A stretch of 12,853 nt of DNA. Source: Deltaproteobacteria bacterium. Its GTDB lineage: Bacteria > Desulfobacterota > Binatia > UBA9968. The stretch lies in assembly GCA_016183145.1 (NCBI GenBank), contig JACPFE010000550.1:1-12853 (forward strand). Reading direction: 5' to 3'. The stretch's first letter is position 1; each line of letters starts with the position of its first letter. Both the position numbers and the translations under genes were made by a program. Shown here one piece after another: positions 6,219 to 12,853 of the stretch. The notes beneath the pieces were generated by a model. The model made no database searches. It saw nothing but the letters and a program-made list of their open reading frames with translations, and was not told the DNA's origin.

Positions 6219-6890
6219 CTAACGCACCTGCCACCGATCCGCCGGCATCACAACGCCCCGCTCTTCCGCCATTTTCGCAGCGCGCTCCGCGCCGGCGCGG
6301 GCGCGCTGGATTTGCCAATCGGCGACTTCCAGGCCGAGCCCGTCGACCACGCGGACGCGAAAATTAAAATAGGCGCAGACCTGCACGATATCGAGGATGT
6401 CGCGATCGGTCCAGCCGGCGTCGCGGAGCTTTCGCACGTCGTCCTCCCGCATGGCGCTCGGGGTGAGCGTGAGCTTTTCGGCAAATTCCAACATGGCGTA
6501 CTCGGCGGCGCTCAACTCTATCGTGCGCCAATCGTCCTTGACCTGCTCGGCCGCCAGATCGTCGCCGCCTTCCTGACGCAGAAACTCTGCGTGGGCGACG
6601 GTTCAGAAACGGCAGTTGAGCGTTGCCGATGTCACGGTGGCGATCATCTCGCGCTGCGCCGTGGTTAGGCGCGACTCGCCGCGCATGATCTCCCACATGA
6701 GCTCGGCCGTATGCCACATCGCCCTGGGATTCAGACTGTGCAGCATCGGCGGGCTGACCGGCGGACCACCGGCTGACGCCTCGCGGTCCTGGTTGATCTT
6801 TTCGCCCCGGCGCTGCTCCCGGATTTTCCGATACACCGCTTTCAATTCGTCCCCAGCCTCACTCTCTGGAATGACTTTAATCCACGGCAT
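6219..6890 (-). CDS. Second AhpD-like/carboxymuconolactone decarboxylase-family selenoprotein (C93-x-x-Sec96)
   Basis: 223 residues with readthrough. Seen: ATG 6888-6890, GAGG about 10 nt upstream. The N-terminal half ends IMRGESRLTTAQREMIATVTSATLNCRF, then TGA at 6603-6605, then TVAHAEFLRQEGGDDLAAEQ in frame; homology continues to YFNFRVRVVDGLGLEVADW and a charged C-terminal tail to TAG 6219-6221. The motif is C93-R-F-U96-x3-H100, the CxxCxxxH of AhpD-like proteins with the second cysteine replaced. No start codon follows the TGA immediately (next in-frame ATG gives only 98 residues without the active site), so a separate downstream gene is unlikely. It shares the block IMRGESR(I/L)T..QREMIATV.SAT with the other AhpD-like gene, so the two are paralogues with the same Sec position. 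Probable role: selenol-based peroxide or disulfide reductase. Confidence 0.9.
6576..6592 (-). promoter_or_regulatory. Candidate bacterial SECIS hairpin of the second AhpD-like selenoprotein
   Basis: Ten nt after the UGA (6603-6605), ACGCAGA (6592-6586) pairs perfectly with UCUGCGU (6582-6576) around the loop GUU (6585-6583). The loop opens 18 nt after the UGA with G first. The arms differ in sequence from those of the paralogue (ACGGAGA/UCUCCGU) at the same position while pairing is kept, a compensatory pattern. Confidence 0.82.
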
Positions 6891-6921
6891 GGCGTTTTTT
6901 CCTCATAGACGGTTGGAAACA

Positions 6922-7296
6922 TCAATGGATCGATTTACTACCCACCGTCGTCACCGTGATATGCGACATTGGCGTCTCCGCCGTCGCGCCATGCCAGTGG
7001 CGCTCGCCGGCTTTGATGTGCACGATGTCGCCGACGGTGATCTCGCGCTCTTCGCTCTCGGTCGCAGCGATACCTCTGCCGGCCGTAACCACTAAGATCT
7101 GGTCGCAGTCGTGGACATGCCAACCGGTCGTCGCGCCGGCGCGAAAGTTCACCACGTTGCAGCGAAAGTTTTCCGACTGCCCCTCCCCGATGACCGTTTG
7201 CCTGGTCCGGCTCACCGGCCCGCCCTTCCATCCGGCGATCGGTGTCGCAGTATCCATCGGTTTTTCCGGCAGGTCATTGATTTTTAGCACACGCAT
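6922..7296 (-). CDS. Small single-domain cupin protein
   Basis: 124 residues forming one cupin beta-barrel. Seen: motif 1 GATTGWHVHDCDQILVVTAGRG, with H60 and H62 as likely metal ligands and Gln66 where most cupins have Glu; motif 2 GDIVHIKAGERHWHGA, with H100 and H102. The ATG at 7294-7296 has a strong GGAGGAG site 6-7 nt upstream. It ends 31 nt before the AhpD-like selenoprotein and starts 65 nt after the persulfide dioxygenase fusion, in the same direction, so co-transcription is likely. Known: such cupins often pair with carboxymuconolactone decarboxylase/AhpD-like genes. The substrate is unknown; a metal-dependent small-molecule or thiol dioxygenase is possible. Confidence 0.88.
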   Translation of the reverse strand: MRVLKINDLPEKPMDTATPIAGWKGGPVSRTRQTVIGEGQSENFRCNVVNFRAGATTGWHVHDCDQILVVTAGRGIAATESEEREITVGDIVHIKAGERHWHGATAETPMSHITVTTVGSKSIH

Positions 7297-7361
7297 GGTT
7301 CTCCTCCTTCAGCTTTTCCCACCTGACGTGAAATATTTTTCATCACGAGGGCCGAGTCGAG

Positions 7362-8402
7362 CTAATCCCTTTCCACCGGAAGTTGCTGCTGATTCCAGTC
7401 CAACATCCCGCCCTTCAGGTTCGACACATGCTCGTAACCCAGGCCGGTCAGGATCGCCGCCGCCGTAGTGCTGCGCACCCCGGCGCGGCAGACGACAATG
7501 ATGTGCCGCTCTTTCTGCGCGCTCAATTCCTCCGCCCGCGCGGTCAGATCTTTGAGCGGCATGAGAATACTTCCCTGGATATGGCCGAGCTCGCCTGTGA
7601 ATTCTTCCGGTTCGCGGACATCGACGATGATCGGACCGGGCGAGGCTTCGGTCAACAACCGCACTTGCCCCGCGCCGAGCTGGCGCACCTGGTTCAGCTC
7701 GCCCAACGAAGGAAAGCGCAGCCGGTCGTCATCCACGGCGGATTGATTGGGCTGGAGTACCTCTTGAATATTGTCCGGCAGCGGCAAGCCGAGATTATTC
7801 ATCAGCTCGATGTACTGCTCGCGCGTGCGGTTGGTCACGCGCGGATTGAGACGTTTTTCCTCGCCGATAGTCGATCGCGTGTTGCCCCGATAGTCATGGG
7901 CAGGGAAAACCAGGGTCTCGTCGGGAAGCGCGAACAGCTTCTGCGTTATCGCGTCGAACTGTTCGCCGGCGTCGCCGCCGGCGAAGTCGCAGCGGCCGGT
8001 GCCGCGAATCAGCAACGTATCGCCAGTGAGCACGCGGTCGCCGATGAAAAGGCAGATGCCGTCCGGCGAGTGGCCCGGAGTGTGGAGAACTTTGATCTCA
8101 AGCTCACCGAGCGGGATTTTGTCGCCGTCCTCCACGTGCAGGTCAACCCGCGGCGCCGGCGCTTTGCGGTGCATGATGACCTTGGCGCCGGTCAGTTCCT
8201 TGAGGTCGAAAGTGGCGCTGCGGTGATCCGCGTGGGTATGGGTGTCGATAACGGCGTCGAGTCTCAGGCCGTGATAGGCAAGCAGCGCGAGATAGCGGTC
8301 GACCTTTTCCCGCAGCGGGTCTACCAGGACGGCGATATGCTCCTGCTCGCTGCCGATGAGATAGGTTTTGCACTTGCCGCGATTCAGCTCACGAAAAAGC
8401 AT
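7362..8402 (-). CDS. Persulfide dioxygenase (ETHE1-like)-rhodanese fusion
   Basis: A 346-residue two-domain enzyme of sulfane-sulfur metabolism. Seen: N-terminal metallo-beta-lactamase domain with THTHADH (H55, H57, D59, H60), H111 in HTPGHSPDG, D128 in LTGDTL, GRCDFAGGDAGEQFD (compare the GRTDF of ETHE1) and FPAHDY (H169). A rhodanese domain starts near residue 255 (IIVDVREPEEFTGELGHIQGSILMP), with active-site C305 in CRAGVRS. Known: ETHE1-type enzymes oxidise glutathione persulfide to sulfite and GSH using one iron; fused rhodanese domains transfer sulfur between thiosulfate and thiols. It is the first gene of the minus-strand cluster, 65 nt ahead of the cupin. ATG 8400-8402 has a GAGGGC site about 5-9 nt upstream. 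The family assignment is confident; the place in a selenoprotein cluster is suggestive. Confidence 0.92.
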   Translation of the reverse strand: MLFRELNRGKCKTYLIGSEQEHIAVLVDPLREKVDRYLALLAYHGLRLDAVIDTHTHADHRSATFDLKELTGAKVIMHRKAPAPRVDLHVEDGDKIPLGELEIKVLHTPGHSPDGICLFIGDRVLTGDTLLIRGTGRCDFAGGDAGEQFDAITQKLFALPDETLVFPAHDYRGNTRSTIGEEKRLNPRVTNRTREQYIELMNNLGLPLPDNIQEVLQPNQSAVDDDRLRFPSLGELNQVRQLGAGQVRLLTEASPGPIIVDVREPEEFTGELGHIQGSILMPLKDLTARAEELSAQKERHIIVVCRAGVRSTTAAAILTGLGYEHVSNLKGGMLDWNQQQLPVERD

Positions 8403-8449
8403 TGTGCGCCCTCATTGCTGTTTAAACACATGAGAAACCCTCTCCGTCA

Positions 8450-8473
8450 CCCTCTCCCGCAAGCGGGAGAGGG
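8450..8473. repeat. REP-like perfect palindrome (CCCTCTCCCGC-AA-GCGGGAGAGGG)
   Basis: An 11-bp perfect inverted repeat (8450-8460 against 8463-8473) with a 2-nt loop lies in the divergent spacer between the dioxygenase fusion and the racemase-like gene. Flanking CCCTCTCCGTCA and AAGGGTGAGGG give a partial outer pairing. It belongs to the very widespread CCCTCTCCCGCAAGCGGGAGAGGG repeat type. It has no T-run and lies upstream of both genes, so a terminator role is unlikely. Confidence 0.75.
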
Positions 8474-8545
8474 AAGGGTGAGGGCGCATCAAGAGCACAA
8501 GGATGCCATCTCAAACTTCGTTGGCTGATTACCGTGAAATTCATG

Positions 8546-8574
8546 TTGACATGTTCAGGAGCCATTCTTATAAC
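8546..8574 (+). promoter_or_regulatory. Near-consensus sigma-70 promoter for the racemase-like gene
   Basis: TTGACA at 8546-8551, 17-nt spacer, TATAAC at 8569-8574: a full -35 match and 5 of 6 at -10 with ideal spacing. Transcription would start near 8581, giving a leader of about 53 nt before ATG 8634. No operator was recognised. Confidence 0.75.
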
Positions 8575-8633
8575 AGGAACTCGTCCAGGACAAGCCAAAC
8601 GGCATGGCGGGCATGCGTAATCAGGAGGACACG

Positions 8634-9395
8634 ATGGATGAGCATAAGAAAAAACTTCTTCCCCGCTTCCGCTACGGCGAGATCCATCCGCGCGCCCACG
8701 AAGAGTTACAGCGGGGTCCTTGCTACCAGCTTTACCGCCTCGTGCCTCTCGACGTCATGGAGCTTGCCACCGGCCTCGGCCTGGAGAACTATACGCCGGA
8801 AGGCGTCGAGAAGGCGGTCAAAAATTACTGGCGCTGCGTCGAGCTGTTGGCGAAGGAAGGCGCGCAGGTGATTATCTTCGGCGGCGCGCCGATCTCGGCT
8901 GTGCTGACCAGACCGAGGGTCGTCGAGCTATTGCGCCAGACCAAGGAAAAAACCGGCATCCCCGCCGACGCGCCCCTCGAAGCGCTGATCGCCGCCATGA
9001 AGCATCTTGGCTTGACCAAGCTCGCGATTGGCAGCCGCTGGGCCGACAAGGTAAACGAGGCGATCGTCAAATATCTAAACGACGGCGGCATTGAGGTCGT
9101 CGGCATCACCAAGAGAGATCAATGGGCGTCCGACGCCTTCGCCATGACCTTGGAGCAGGGACTCGACATAGCTCTTGAAGTTGGACGCGAGGCGGCAAAG
9201 ATCGCCCCCGAGGCGGAAGCCATTTCAGTGCCCGGCGGCGCAGCGCTGAGTTTGCACGTCATCCCGGCGCTGGAAGAGGAATTCGGCAAGCCCGCTTTTA
9301 CCAATATGAGCGTGGAGGTCTGGAACCAACTCGTGCGCCCCGGCATCATCCCGCCAGTCCAAGACTGGGGGCGGCTGCTCGCAATGAAAGGATAA
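8634..9395 (+). CDS. Asp/Glu racemase-superfamily protein (maleate isomerase/arylmalonate decarboxylase-like), Cys-poor
   Basis: 253 residues. Seen: alternating hydrophobic strands of a two-lobed racemase fold: CVELLAKEGAQVIIFGGAPISAV, APLEALIAAMKHLGLTKLAIGSRWADKVNEAIVKYLNDGGIEVVGI, and ISVPGGAALSLHVIPALEEEFGKPAFTNMSVEVWNQLV, as in maleate isomerases and AMDase-like proteins. ATG 8634 is chosen because AGGAGG (8623-8628) lies 5 nt upstream; the in-frame ATG at 8604 lacks a site. The positions that hold the catalytic cysteines are GGAP (about 83-86) and GGAA (about 201-204), so both appear absent; only C30 and C68 exist. Known: family members isomerise, racemise or decarboxylate small acids through one or two cysteines. 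This member probably uses other chemistry or only binds ligand (inference). Confidence 0.82.
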   Translation: MDEHKKKLLPRFRYGEIHPRAHEELQRGPCYQLYRLVPLDVMELATGLGLENYTPEGVEKAVKNYWRCVELLAKEGAQVIIFGGAPISAVLTRPRVVELLRQTKEKTGIPADAPLEALIAAMKHLGLTKLAIGSRWADKVNEAIVKYLNDGGIEVVGITKRDQWASDAFAMTLEQGLDIALEVGREAAKIAPEAEAISVPGGAALSLHVIPALEEEFGKPAFTNMSVEVWNQLVRPGIIPPVQDWGRLLAMKG

Positions 9396-9407
9396 AGGCG
9401 GAAGGAT
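9395..9407 (+). repeat. Copy of the AAGGCGGAAGGAT dispersed repeat
   Basis: Thirteen bases are identical to 2807-2819, and GGATAAAGG just before resembles the GGATGAAGG units there. The racemase-like gene's TAA stop (9393-9395) lies at the edge of the repeat. The remaining spacer to 9506 holds nothing recognised. Confidence 0.5.
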
Positions 9408-9506
9408 TAGGGACGAAATGATATGATTCTTGGCAACGGAATTGAGATTCATCAGTCGGTCGGGCCACCCAACCTTGACGCCAAGTCGATTCATATGGCG
9501 GGGGCT

Positions 9507-10163
9507 TCAAAATCCAAGCCCGACGCCGATCGAAAATCCCCGCCCCCGTTCCAAATCCCGTTCGAACTGTCGGCGTTCATCCCGGCGCGCGCGGTCGATC
9601 TCGTTTTCCATCGCTTGCCCCACCCATTCGGCATCAGGTATGAGCTGCTCGCGGCCGTAGTCCCCGCCGGAGCTGGCGGCGAGATAGTTGTCAATGGCCT
9701 TGCGAATTTCGCGCGTCGGGTCCCAATAGCCTTCAAAGGGCCGGCTCCGGTCGATATATTCGAGCCAGTCGTAGAGGCCTCTCATGCCAGCTTCAATTTC
9801 TTTCAATCCCCTGGAAAAATCCCCGCTACGCGCCAACGTTAGACCGAGATAGAGCTTCGCCAGGTTGTCGTCTCTATCGTGTGCAAGAGCTAGCTCCAGG
9901 GATTGTCGCGCGTCGCTGTATTTGCCGGTGGCATACTGTGTGCGACCGACGTACGTCCAGATCCCCTCGCTAAAATGCATCGACCGATAAACATATTTGG
10001 GGTCGCTCCGCGCCGCTTGGAGAAAATATGCCAACGCCCGTTCGGGGTCGTTCGCCAACAGCGCTTCTCGTCCAGCTTGAAACTGGCCCGACGCGCCGCA
10101 CGCGGCGCATCCTGCTATTAGACAAATCAGACAGAGCGATCGCCACCGATCCGCCGTACCCAT
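9507..10163 (-). CDS. Tetratricopeptide-like lipoprotein
   Basis: A 218-residue exported lipoprotein of unknown function. Seen: positively charged n-region and hydrophobic core MGTADRWRSLCLICLIAGC with a lipobox LIAG-C19 at which signal peptidase II should cut. Helical repeats follow, resembling TPRs: GREALLANDPERALAYFLQAARSDP, GRTQYATGKYSDARQSLELALAHDRDDN, LAKLYLGLTLARSGDFSRGLKEIEAGM. The C-terminus is charged (ENEIDRARRDERRQFERDLERG) and ends in Gly/Phe. I prefer ATG 10161-10163; a TTG at 10184 would add seven residues. No clear ribosome site is visible for either. It faces away from the enolase-superfamily gene and converges with the racemase gene. Role likely in envelope protein-protein contacts (inference). 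Confidence 0.8.
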   Translation of the reverse strand: MGTADRWRSLCLICLIAGCAACGASGQFQAGREALLANDPERALAYFLQAARSDPKYVYRSMHFSEGIWTYVGRTQYATGKYSDARQSLELALAHDRDDNLAKLYLGLTLARSGDFSRGLKEIEAGMRGLYDWLEYIDRSRPFEGYWDPTREIRKAIDNYLAASSGGDYGREQLIPDAEWVGQAMENEIDRARRDERRQFERDLERGRGFSIGVGLGF

Positions 10164-10340
10164 ATACTGATAAGCTAGGGCCAAGCGCAGGTGATGTCAA
10201 TCGGAGTTTCCAAAGCCGATGGGGAGCGCCTGCGCGGCGACGGAAACGTGCCGCGACCCGGTCTTTGGCGGCGTTTGATTTGACTTGATCGACCAATCTA
10301 GACTAACAATCATCACGGTTGAATCTAATCGAGGTGTGAT

Positions 10341-11429
10341 GTGAAAATCACCGACGTCAGAGCGACGCTGCACCGCGTGCCGGTGGCAGTGCCGCTGTTT
10401 AAAGAAAAGATCGTCACGGCGGTGCTCTTCACCGTGGTCGAAACCGACCAGGGCGTATCCGGTTACGGCCTCACGCGCAGCGCGCAGCGCTACGGCATGA
10501 AAGAATTCATCAACCGGGAAGTGGCGCCGTTCCTGCGCGGCAAAAATCCGCTCGAAACTGAGCGCATCTGGAACCAGCTTTTCAGAACGTTCAACCCGCG
10601 TGCCCAGACCGGCATGTGGAGCTCGGCGGTGAGCGCCATCGATATCGCGCTCTGGGACATCAAGGGCAAACATTATAAAGAGCCGGTGTGGCGGCTCCTC
10701 GGCGGCGCCCAGAATCCGGTGGCGTCCTACGTCACCTTCGGCCTCAAGCAGTACACCAGGGATCAACTGGTGGAGGTCGCCGAGCAGGTGGTCGCCCAGG
10801 GAGAAAAGCGGCTCAAGATGGTCGTCGCGGTCGATCCCGACAATCCCAAGGTTGACGCCGACCGCGTGCAAGCGGTGCGCAAGGCCATCGGCGACGACGT
10901 AGAATTGATGATCGACGCCAATTATCTTTGCTCGTTCAACCGCGCCCTGGAATTGTGCAAGCTCGTCGAGCCTTACCACATCACCTGGTTCGAGGAGCCG
11001 GTGTACCAAAACGACGCCGCGCTGCTCGCCGACCTGCGCCGCCATACCAACATCCCGATCGCCGCGGGGCAAAACGAAGGGCACCGCTTTCGCCACCGCG
11101 AGCTGATCGTCAACCACGCCGTCGATATCGCCCAGCCCAACGTCTGCTCGGTGGGCGGCTACACCGAAGCGGTCAAGGTCGCCGCCCTGGCCCAGGCGTT
11201 CAATCTGCCGATCGCCAACGGCGGCGGCTGGCCGCACCACAACATGCACCTGCAAGCCGCCATGGCCAACGGCTGGCGCGTCGAATTTCATTTCGAGATG
11301 TGGGGCGTCGGCGACAAAATCTACAAAGAACCGGCCGCGCCGGACCACGGCTGGGTAACCCTGCCGGAAACGCCCGGTCTGGGGTTAGAACCGCGCTTCG
11401 ACGCGCTCAAAGAGTACGAAGAGCAGTAG
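10341..11429 (+). CDS. Mandelate racemase/muconate lactonizing enzyme-like protein (enolase superfamily)
   Basis: 362 residues, normal for the family. The start is GTG 10341-10343 behind GAGGTG (10331-10336). Seen: N-terminal capping domain MKITDVRATLHRVPV to SAVSAIDIALWDIKGKHYKEPVWRLLGG, then a barrel with ELMIDANYLC (D192, first metal ligand), ITWFEEPV (E218, second ligand), IPIAAGQNEGH, DIAQPNVCSVGGYTEAVKVAALA and NGGGWPHHNMHLQAAMANGW. Odd: the third ligand position usually reads GEN, here G-Q244-N; the KxK catalytic pair reads K159-M-V161; and the Asp of the Asp-His dyad reads N267 in QPN, while His299/300 are present. Known: family members abstract an alpha-proton from carboxylates using Mg2+. 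This divergent subgroup may bind metal differently or catalyse something else; the substrate is unknown. Confidence 0.88.
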   Translation: MKITDVRATLHRVPVAVPLFKEKIVTAVLFTVVETDQGVSGYGLTRSAQRYGMKEFINREVAPFLRGKNPLETERIWNQLFRTFNPRAQTGMWSSAVSAIDIALWDIKGKHYKEPVWRLLGGAQNPVASYVTFGLKQYTRDQLVEVAEQVVAQGEKRLKMVVAVDPDNPKVDADRVQAVRKAIGDDVELMIDANYLCSFNRALELCKLVEPYHITWFEEPVYQNDAALLADLRRHTNIPIAAGQNEGHRFRHRELIVNHAVDIAQPNVCSVGGYTEAVKVAALAQAFNLPIANGGGWPHHNMHLQAAMANGWRVEFHFEMWGVGDKIYKEPAAPDHGWVTLPETPGLGLEPRFDALKEYEEQ

Positions 11430-11508
11430 GGGCGGACCGGCGCCTGCCCTGAGTCGAGTCGAAGGGTGTCCGCCCGTTCGGAGGGCCGACACGCAGGTCG
11501 GCCCCTAC
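11426..11508. repeat. Palindromic REP-like repeat (GTAGGGGC family, second copy)
   Basis: The ends GTAGGGGC (11426-11433) and GCCCCTAC (11501-11508) form a perfect 8-bp inverted repeat of the same family as 1543-1606. Inside is CCCTGAGTCGAGTCGAAGGG, a version of a widely dispersed CCCTGAG..GTCGAAGGG palindrome. The TAG stop of the enolase-superfamily gene (11427-11429) lies inside the left end. The rest of the 233-bp spacer to 11662 shows no gene. Confidence 0.7.
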
Positions 11509-11662
11509 ACGCGTCCGACAATCGAAAAGGAAGCCCACGTGGGGTCAGAGTACTTTTTCCTATGGCCTCACCGGAATTGGTCTCCGGCCTAATTTTCTTG
11601 GCAGCGCGGAAGCGGGTTTTGCAGCCTAAGGACCGATCGAAGCATAAAAGTCAGGACAGCCC

Positions 11663-12646
11663 TTACGGCTTCCAACCGCTCGTTTTAAGTTCCTCGTTGG
11701 CTTTCTTTACGAAGCTCAGATCGAAAATGTCGCCGACTTTGATGTCGCGCTGCACCTTGGTGGTCCGTTTCATGTCCTCGATAATTCCTTGCAACGCCTT
11801 GTCGTCGCTGAACCCCTCGCGCAGGACCAGCTTGGTCTGGATGTCGTAGATCAACGTGGCCATATCCCGATCCTTCATTCTCAAGGCATCCATCATGTAC
11901 TTGAGAGCGGGCTCCCGTTTGGTGACGAAGTAATTCAGTCCCTTGAGCGCGCCGCGCACGAAGCGAAAAATTTTCTCCGGGTTCTGCTTGATCTTGTCAT
12001 GGGAGGTGGCCAAGCCGCCCTCGACCAGGTTGGCGTACTCGCTGGCGTTTGCCAGCCTGGTAAAGCCCTCCTTCTGCGCCCGGATGCTGGTGGCGGTGTT
12101 GAACAACGTGGCGTGAATCGCCTTGGTCTGAAGCGCCGGGAACCTAATCTCGTCCCCTCCCATGACGACGAGGTTGACGTCCTTCGCCGGGTCTAAGCCG
12201 TTTTTCTTTAACATCTCTCTAGCAACCACCGCCAGCGAACCTTCCGGCGACATGATCGCGATGTTCTTGCCGCGCAACTGAGCAATCGATTTGATGTCCG
12301 GCTGAGCGATCAGGTCCCAACTCGGCTTGTCTTGAAAAACGGTCACGAGCCGAACCGGAACACCCCTGACTGCCGCTGCCAGAGCGCTGCCGGCATTCGT
12401 GAAAATATCGACTTCGCCGGCAAGGACAGTTCTGATGGCGATCTCCCCGCGGATGCTGAGAAGCTGCAGCTCCAGTCCCTCTTCCTTCATGTAGCCTTCT
12501 TTTTGCGCGATGATGAGGGCAAAGACCGAAGTGTTCAGCGACGGATAGGCGACCCGCAGGTTTTCGATGGCGAAGGACGCATCGACGGCAACGAGCGAGA
12601 ACAGCACCGTGACGACAACCCATCGAATCATCTTTCTACAGCTCAT
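11663..12646 (-). CDS. ABC transporter periplasmic substrate-binding protein, NMT1/THI5 (SsuA/TauA)-like
   Basis: 327 residues, a receptor for a nitrate/sulfonate/taurine/pyrimidine-type ABC importer. Seen: signal peptide MSCRKMIRWVVVTVLFSLVAVDASFA, mature start near IENLRVAYPSLNTSVFALIIAQKEGYMKEEGLELQLLSIRGE, then AIRTVLAGEVDIFTNAGSALAAAVRGVPVRLVTVF, SIAQLRGKNIAIMSPEGSLAVVAREMLKKNGLDPAKDV and ALQTKAIHATLFN, all classic NMT1-like blocks. ATG 12644-12646 is chosen because GGAG (12654-12657) in AAAGGAG lies 7 nt upstream; the frame extends to 12703 but that would add 19 residues before the signal peptide. No permease or ATPase is in the window, so it is an orphan here. Ligand unknown; such orphan receptors are often duplicated in these lineages. 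Confidence 0.9.
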   Translation of the reverse strand: MSCRKMIRWVVVTVLFSLVAVDASFAIENLRVAYPSLNTSVFALIIAQKEGYMKEEGLELQLLSIRGEIAIRTVLAGEVDIFTNAGSALAAAVRGVPVRLVTVFQDKPSWDLIAQPDIKSIAQLRGKNIAIMSPEGSLAVVAREMLKKNGLDPAKDVNLVVMGGDEIRFPALQTKAIHATLFNTATSIRAQKEGFTRLANASEYANLVEGGLATSHDKIKQNPEKIFRFVRGALKGLNYFVTKREPALKYMMDALRMKDRDMATLIYDIQTKLVLREGFSDDKALQGIIEDMKRTTKVQRDIKVGDIFDLSFVKKANEELKTSGWKP

Positions 12647-12853
12647 GACAGAACTCCTTTCCTCTTCCGAAGCGCCCGCCTGGGCGCGATCGACCAATCG
12701 CAAGGGAACGGCCTGCCCTTTTAGCTCGCGAGCGCCGTTCGGTCAAACGAAAGACATACCCCTCACCCTAGCCCTTATATTAGCTCTGTAGGAGTTTGTG
12801 TTATAGGAGATCATCTTAGTACGACTGATTTCAAGAGCTTGCTGGTATGAGGA
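12647..12853. other. Upstream region of the substrate-binding gene, no gene recognised
   Basis: About 207 bp to the right edge without a supported ORF. It contains the ribosome site of the substrate-binding gene and a CCCCTCACCCTAGCCCTT fragment (about 12760-12777) resembling part of a REP element. On the minus strand TATAAC and TAATATAAG motifs look like -10 boxes but have no well-spaced -35. Confidence 0.4.

Noticed and set aside
5430..6668. 412-aa plus-strand open frame across the iron-sulfur and AhpD-like genes
   Set aside because: Its composition (many His, Arg, Ala, Val) is typical of antisense frames, and it spans two genes with strong homology on the other strand.
8450..8473. Intrinsic terminator
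   Set aside because: The perfect stem has no T-run and lies upstream of both divergent genes; it is a REP-type repeat.
10270..10320. Possible sigma-70 promoter (TTGACT...TAACAA) before the enolase-superfamily gene
   Set aside because: The -35 is fair but no -10 matches more than three bases at acceptable spacing.
1..12853. CRISPR array, tRNA, rRNA or insertion sequence
   Set aside because: No regularly spaced direct repeats, tRNA-like cloverleaf, rRNA core sequence or transposase gene was seen.

Overview
The window is about 12.9 kb of GC-rich bacterial DNA. It is densely coded, mostly on the minus strand. Gene types include an NMT1/THI5-like transporter receptor, an enolase-superfamily enzyme, an Asp/Glu-racemase-fold enzyme, a cytochrome c/carboxypeptidase-regulatory protein and a corrinoid/4Fe-4S (RdhA/QueG-like) protein. 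The spacers carry several families of short dispersed palindromes and tandem heptads. This mix recalls uncultured soil or groundwater lineages of the former Deltaproteobacteria (for example Binatota or Tectomicrobia-like groups). That placement is an inference from content; there is no rRNA or marker gene here.

The centre of interest is a minus-strand run from 8402 down to 3824: a persulfide dioxygenase-rhodanese fusion, a cupin, an AhpD-like protein, an RdhA/QueG-like iron-sulfur protein, a 69-residue unknown, a second AhpD-like protein and an OsmC-like protein. Both AhpD genes and the OsmC gene are broken by a single in-frame TGA exactly where the family has its catalytic cysteine (CxxU in both AhpD proteins, the peroxidatic position in OsmC). 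The frame continues with full homology after each TGA. Each TGA is followed by a perfect 7-bp hairpin with a 3-nt loop starting with G, at bacterial SECIS distance. I read these as three selenoproteins in one operon-like cluster; simple ORF calling would split each of them in two. Together the genes suggest a thiol, persulfide and peroxide redox module, with a nitroreductase further downstream.

Flanking regions: 1-1458 (minus) is the N-terminal 486 codons of a secreted carboxypeptidase-regulatory/cytochrome c protein that runs off the left edge and has a 22-residue tandem duplication. 1640-2785 (minus) is a DegT-type aminotransferase whose apparent N-terminal extension is translated repeat DNA. 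2926-3573 (minus) is a nitroreductase. To the right, 8634-9395 (plus) is a racemase-fold enzyme without the usual cysteines, behind a near-consensus sigma-70 promoter. 9507-10163 (minus) is a TPR-like lipoprotein, 10341-11429 (plus) is an enolase-superfamily protein with atypical active-site residues, and 11663-12646 (minus) is a periplasmic substrate-binding protein. No selenocysteine machinery gene (selA, selB, selC, selD) lies in the window. No spacer exceeds 300 bases.
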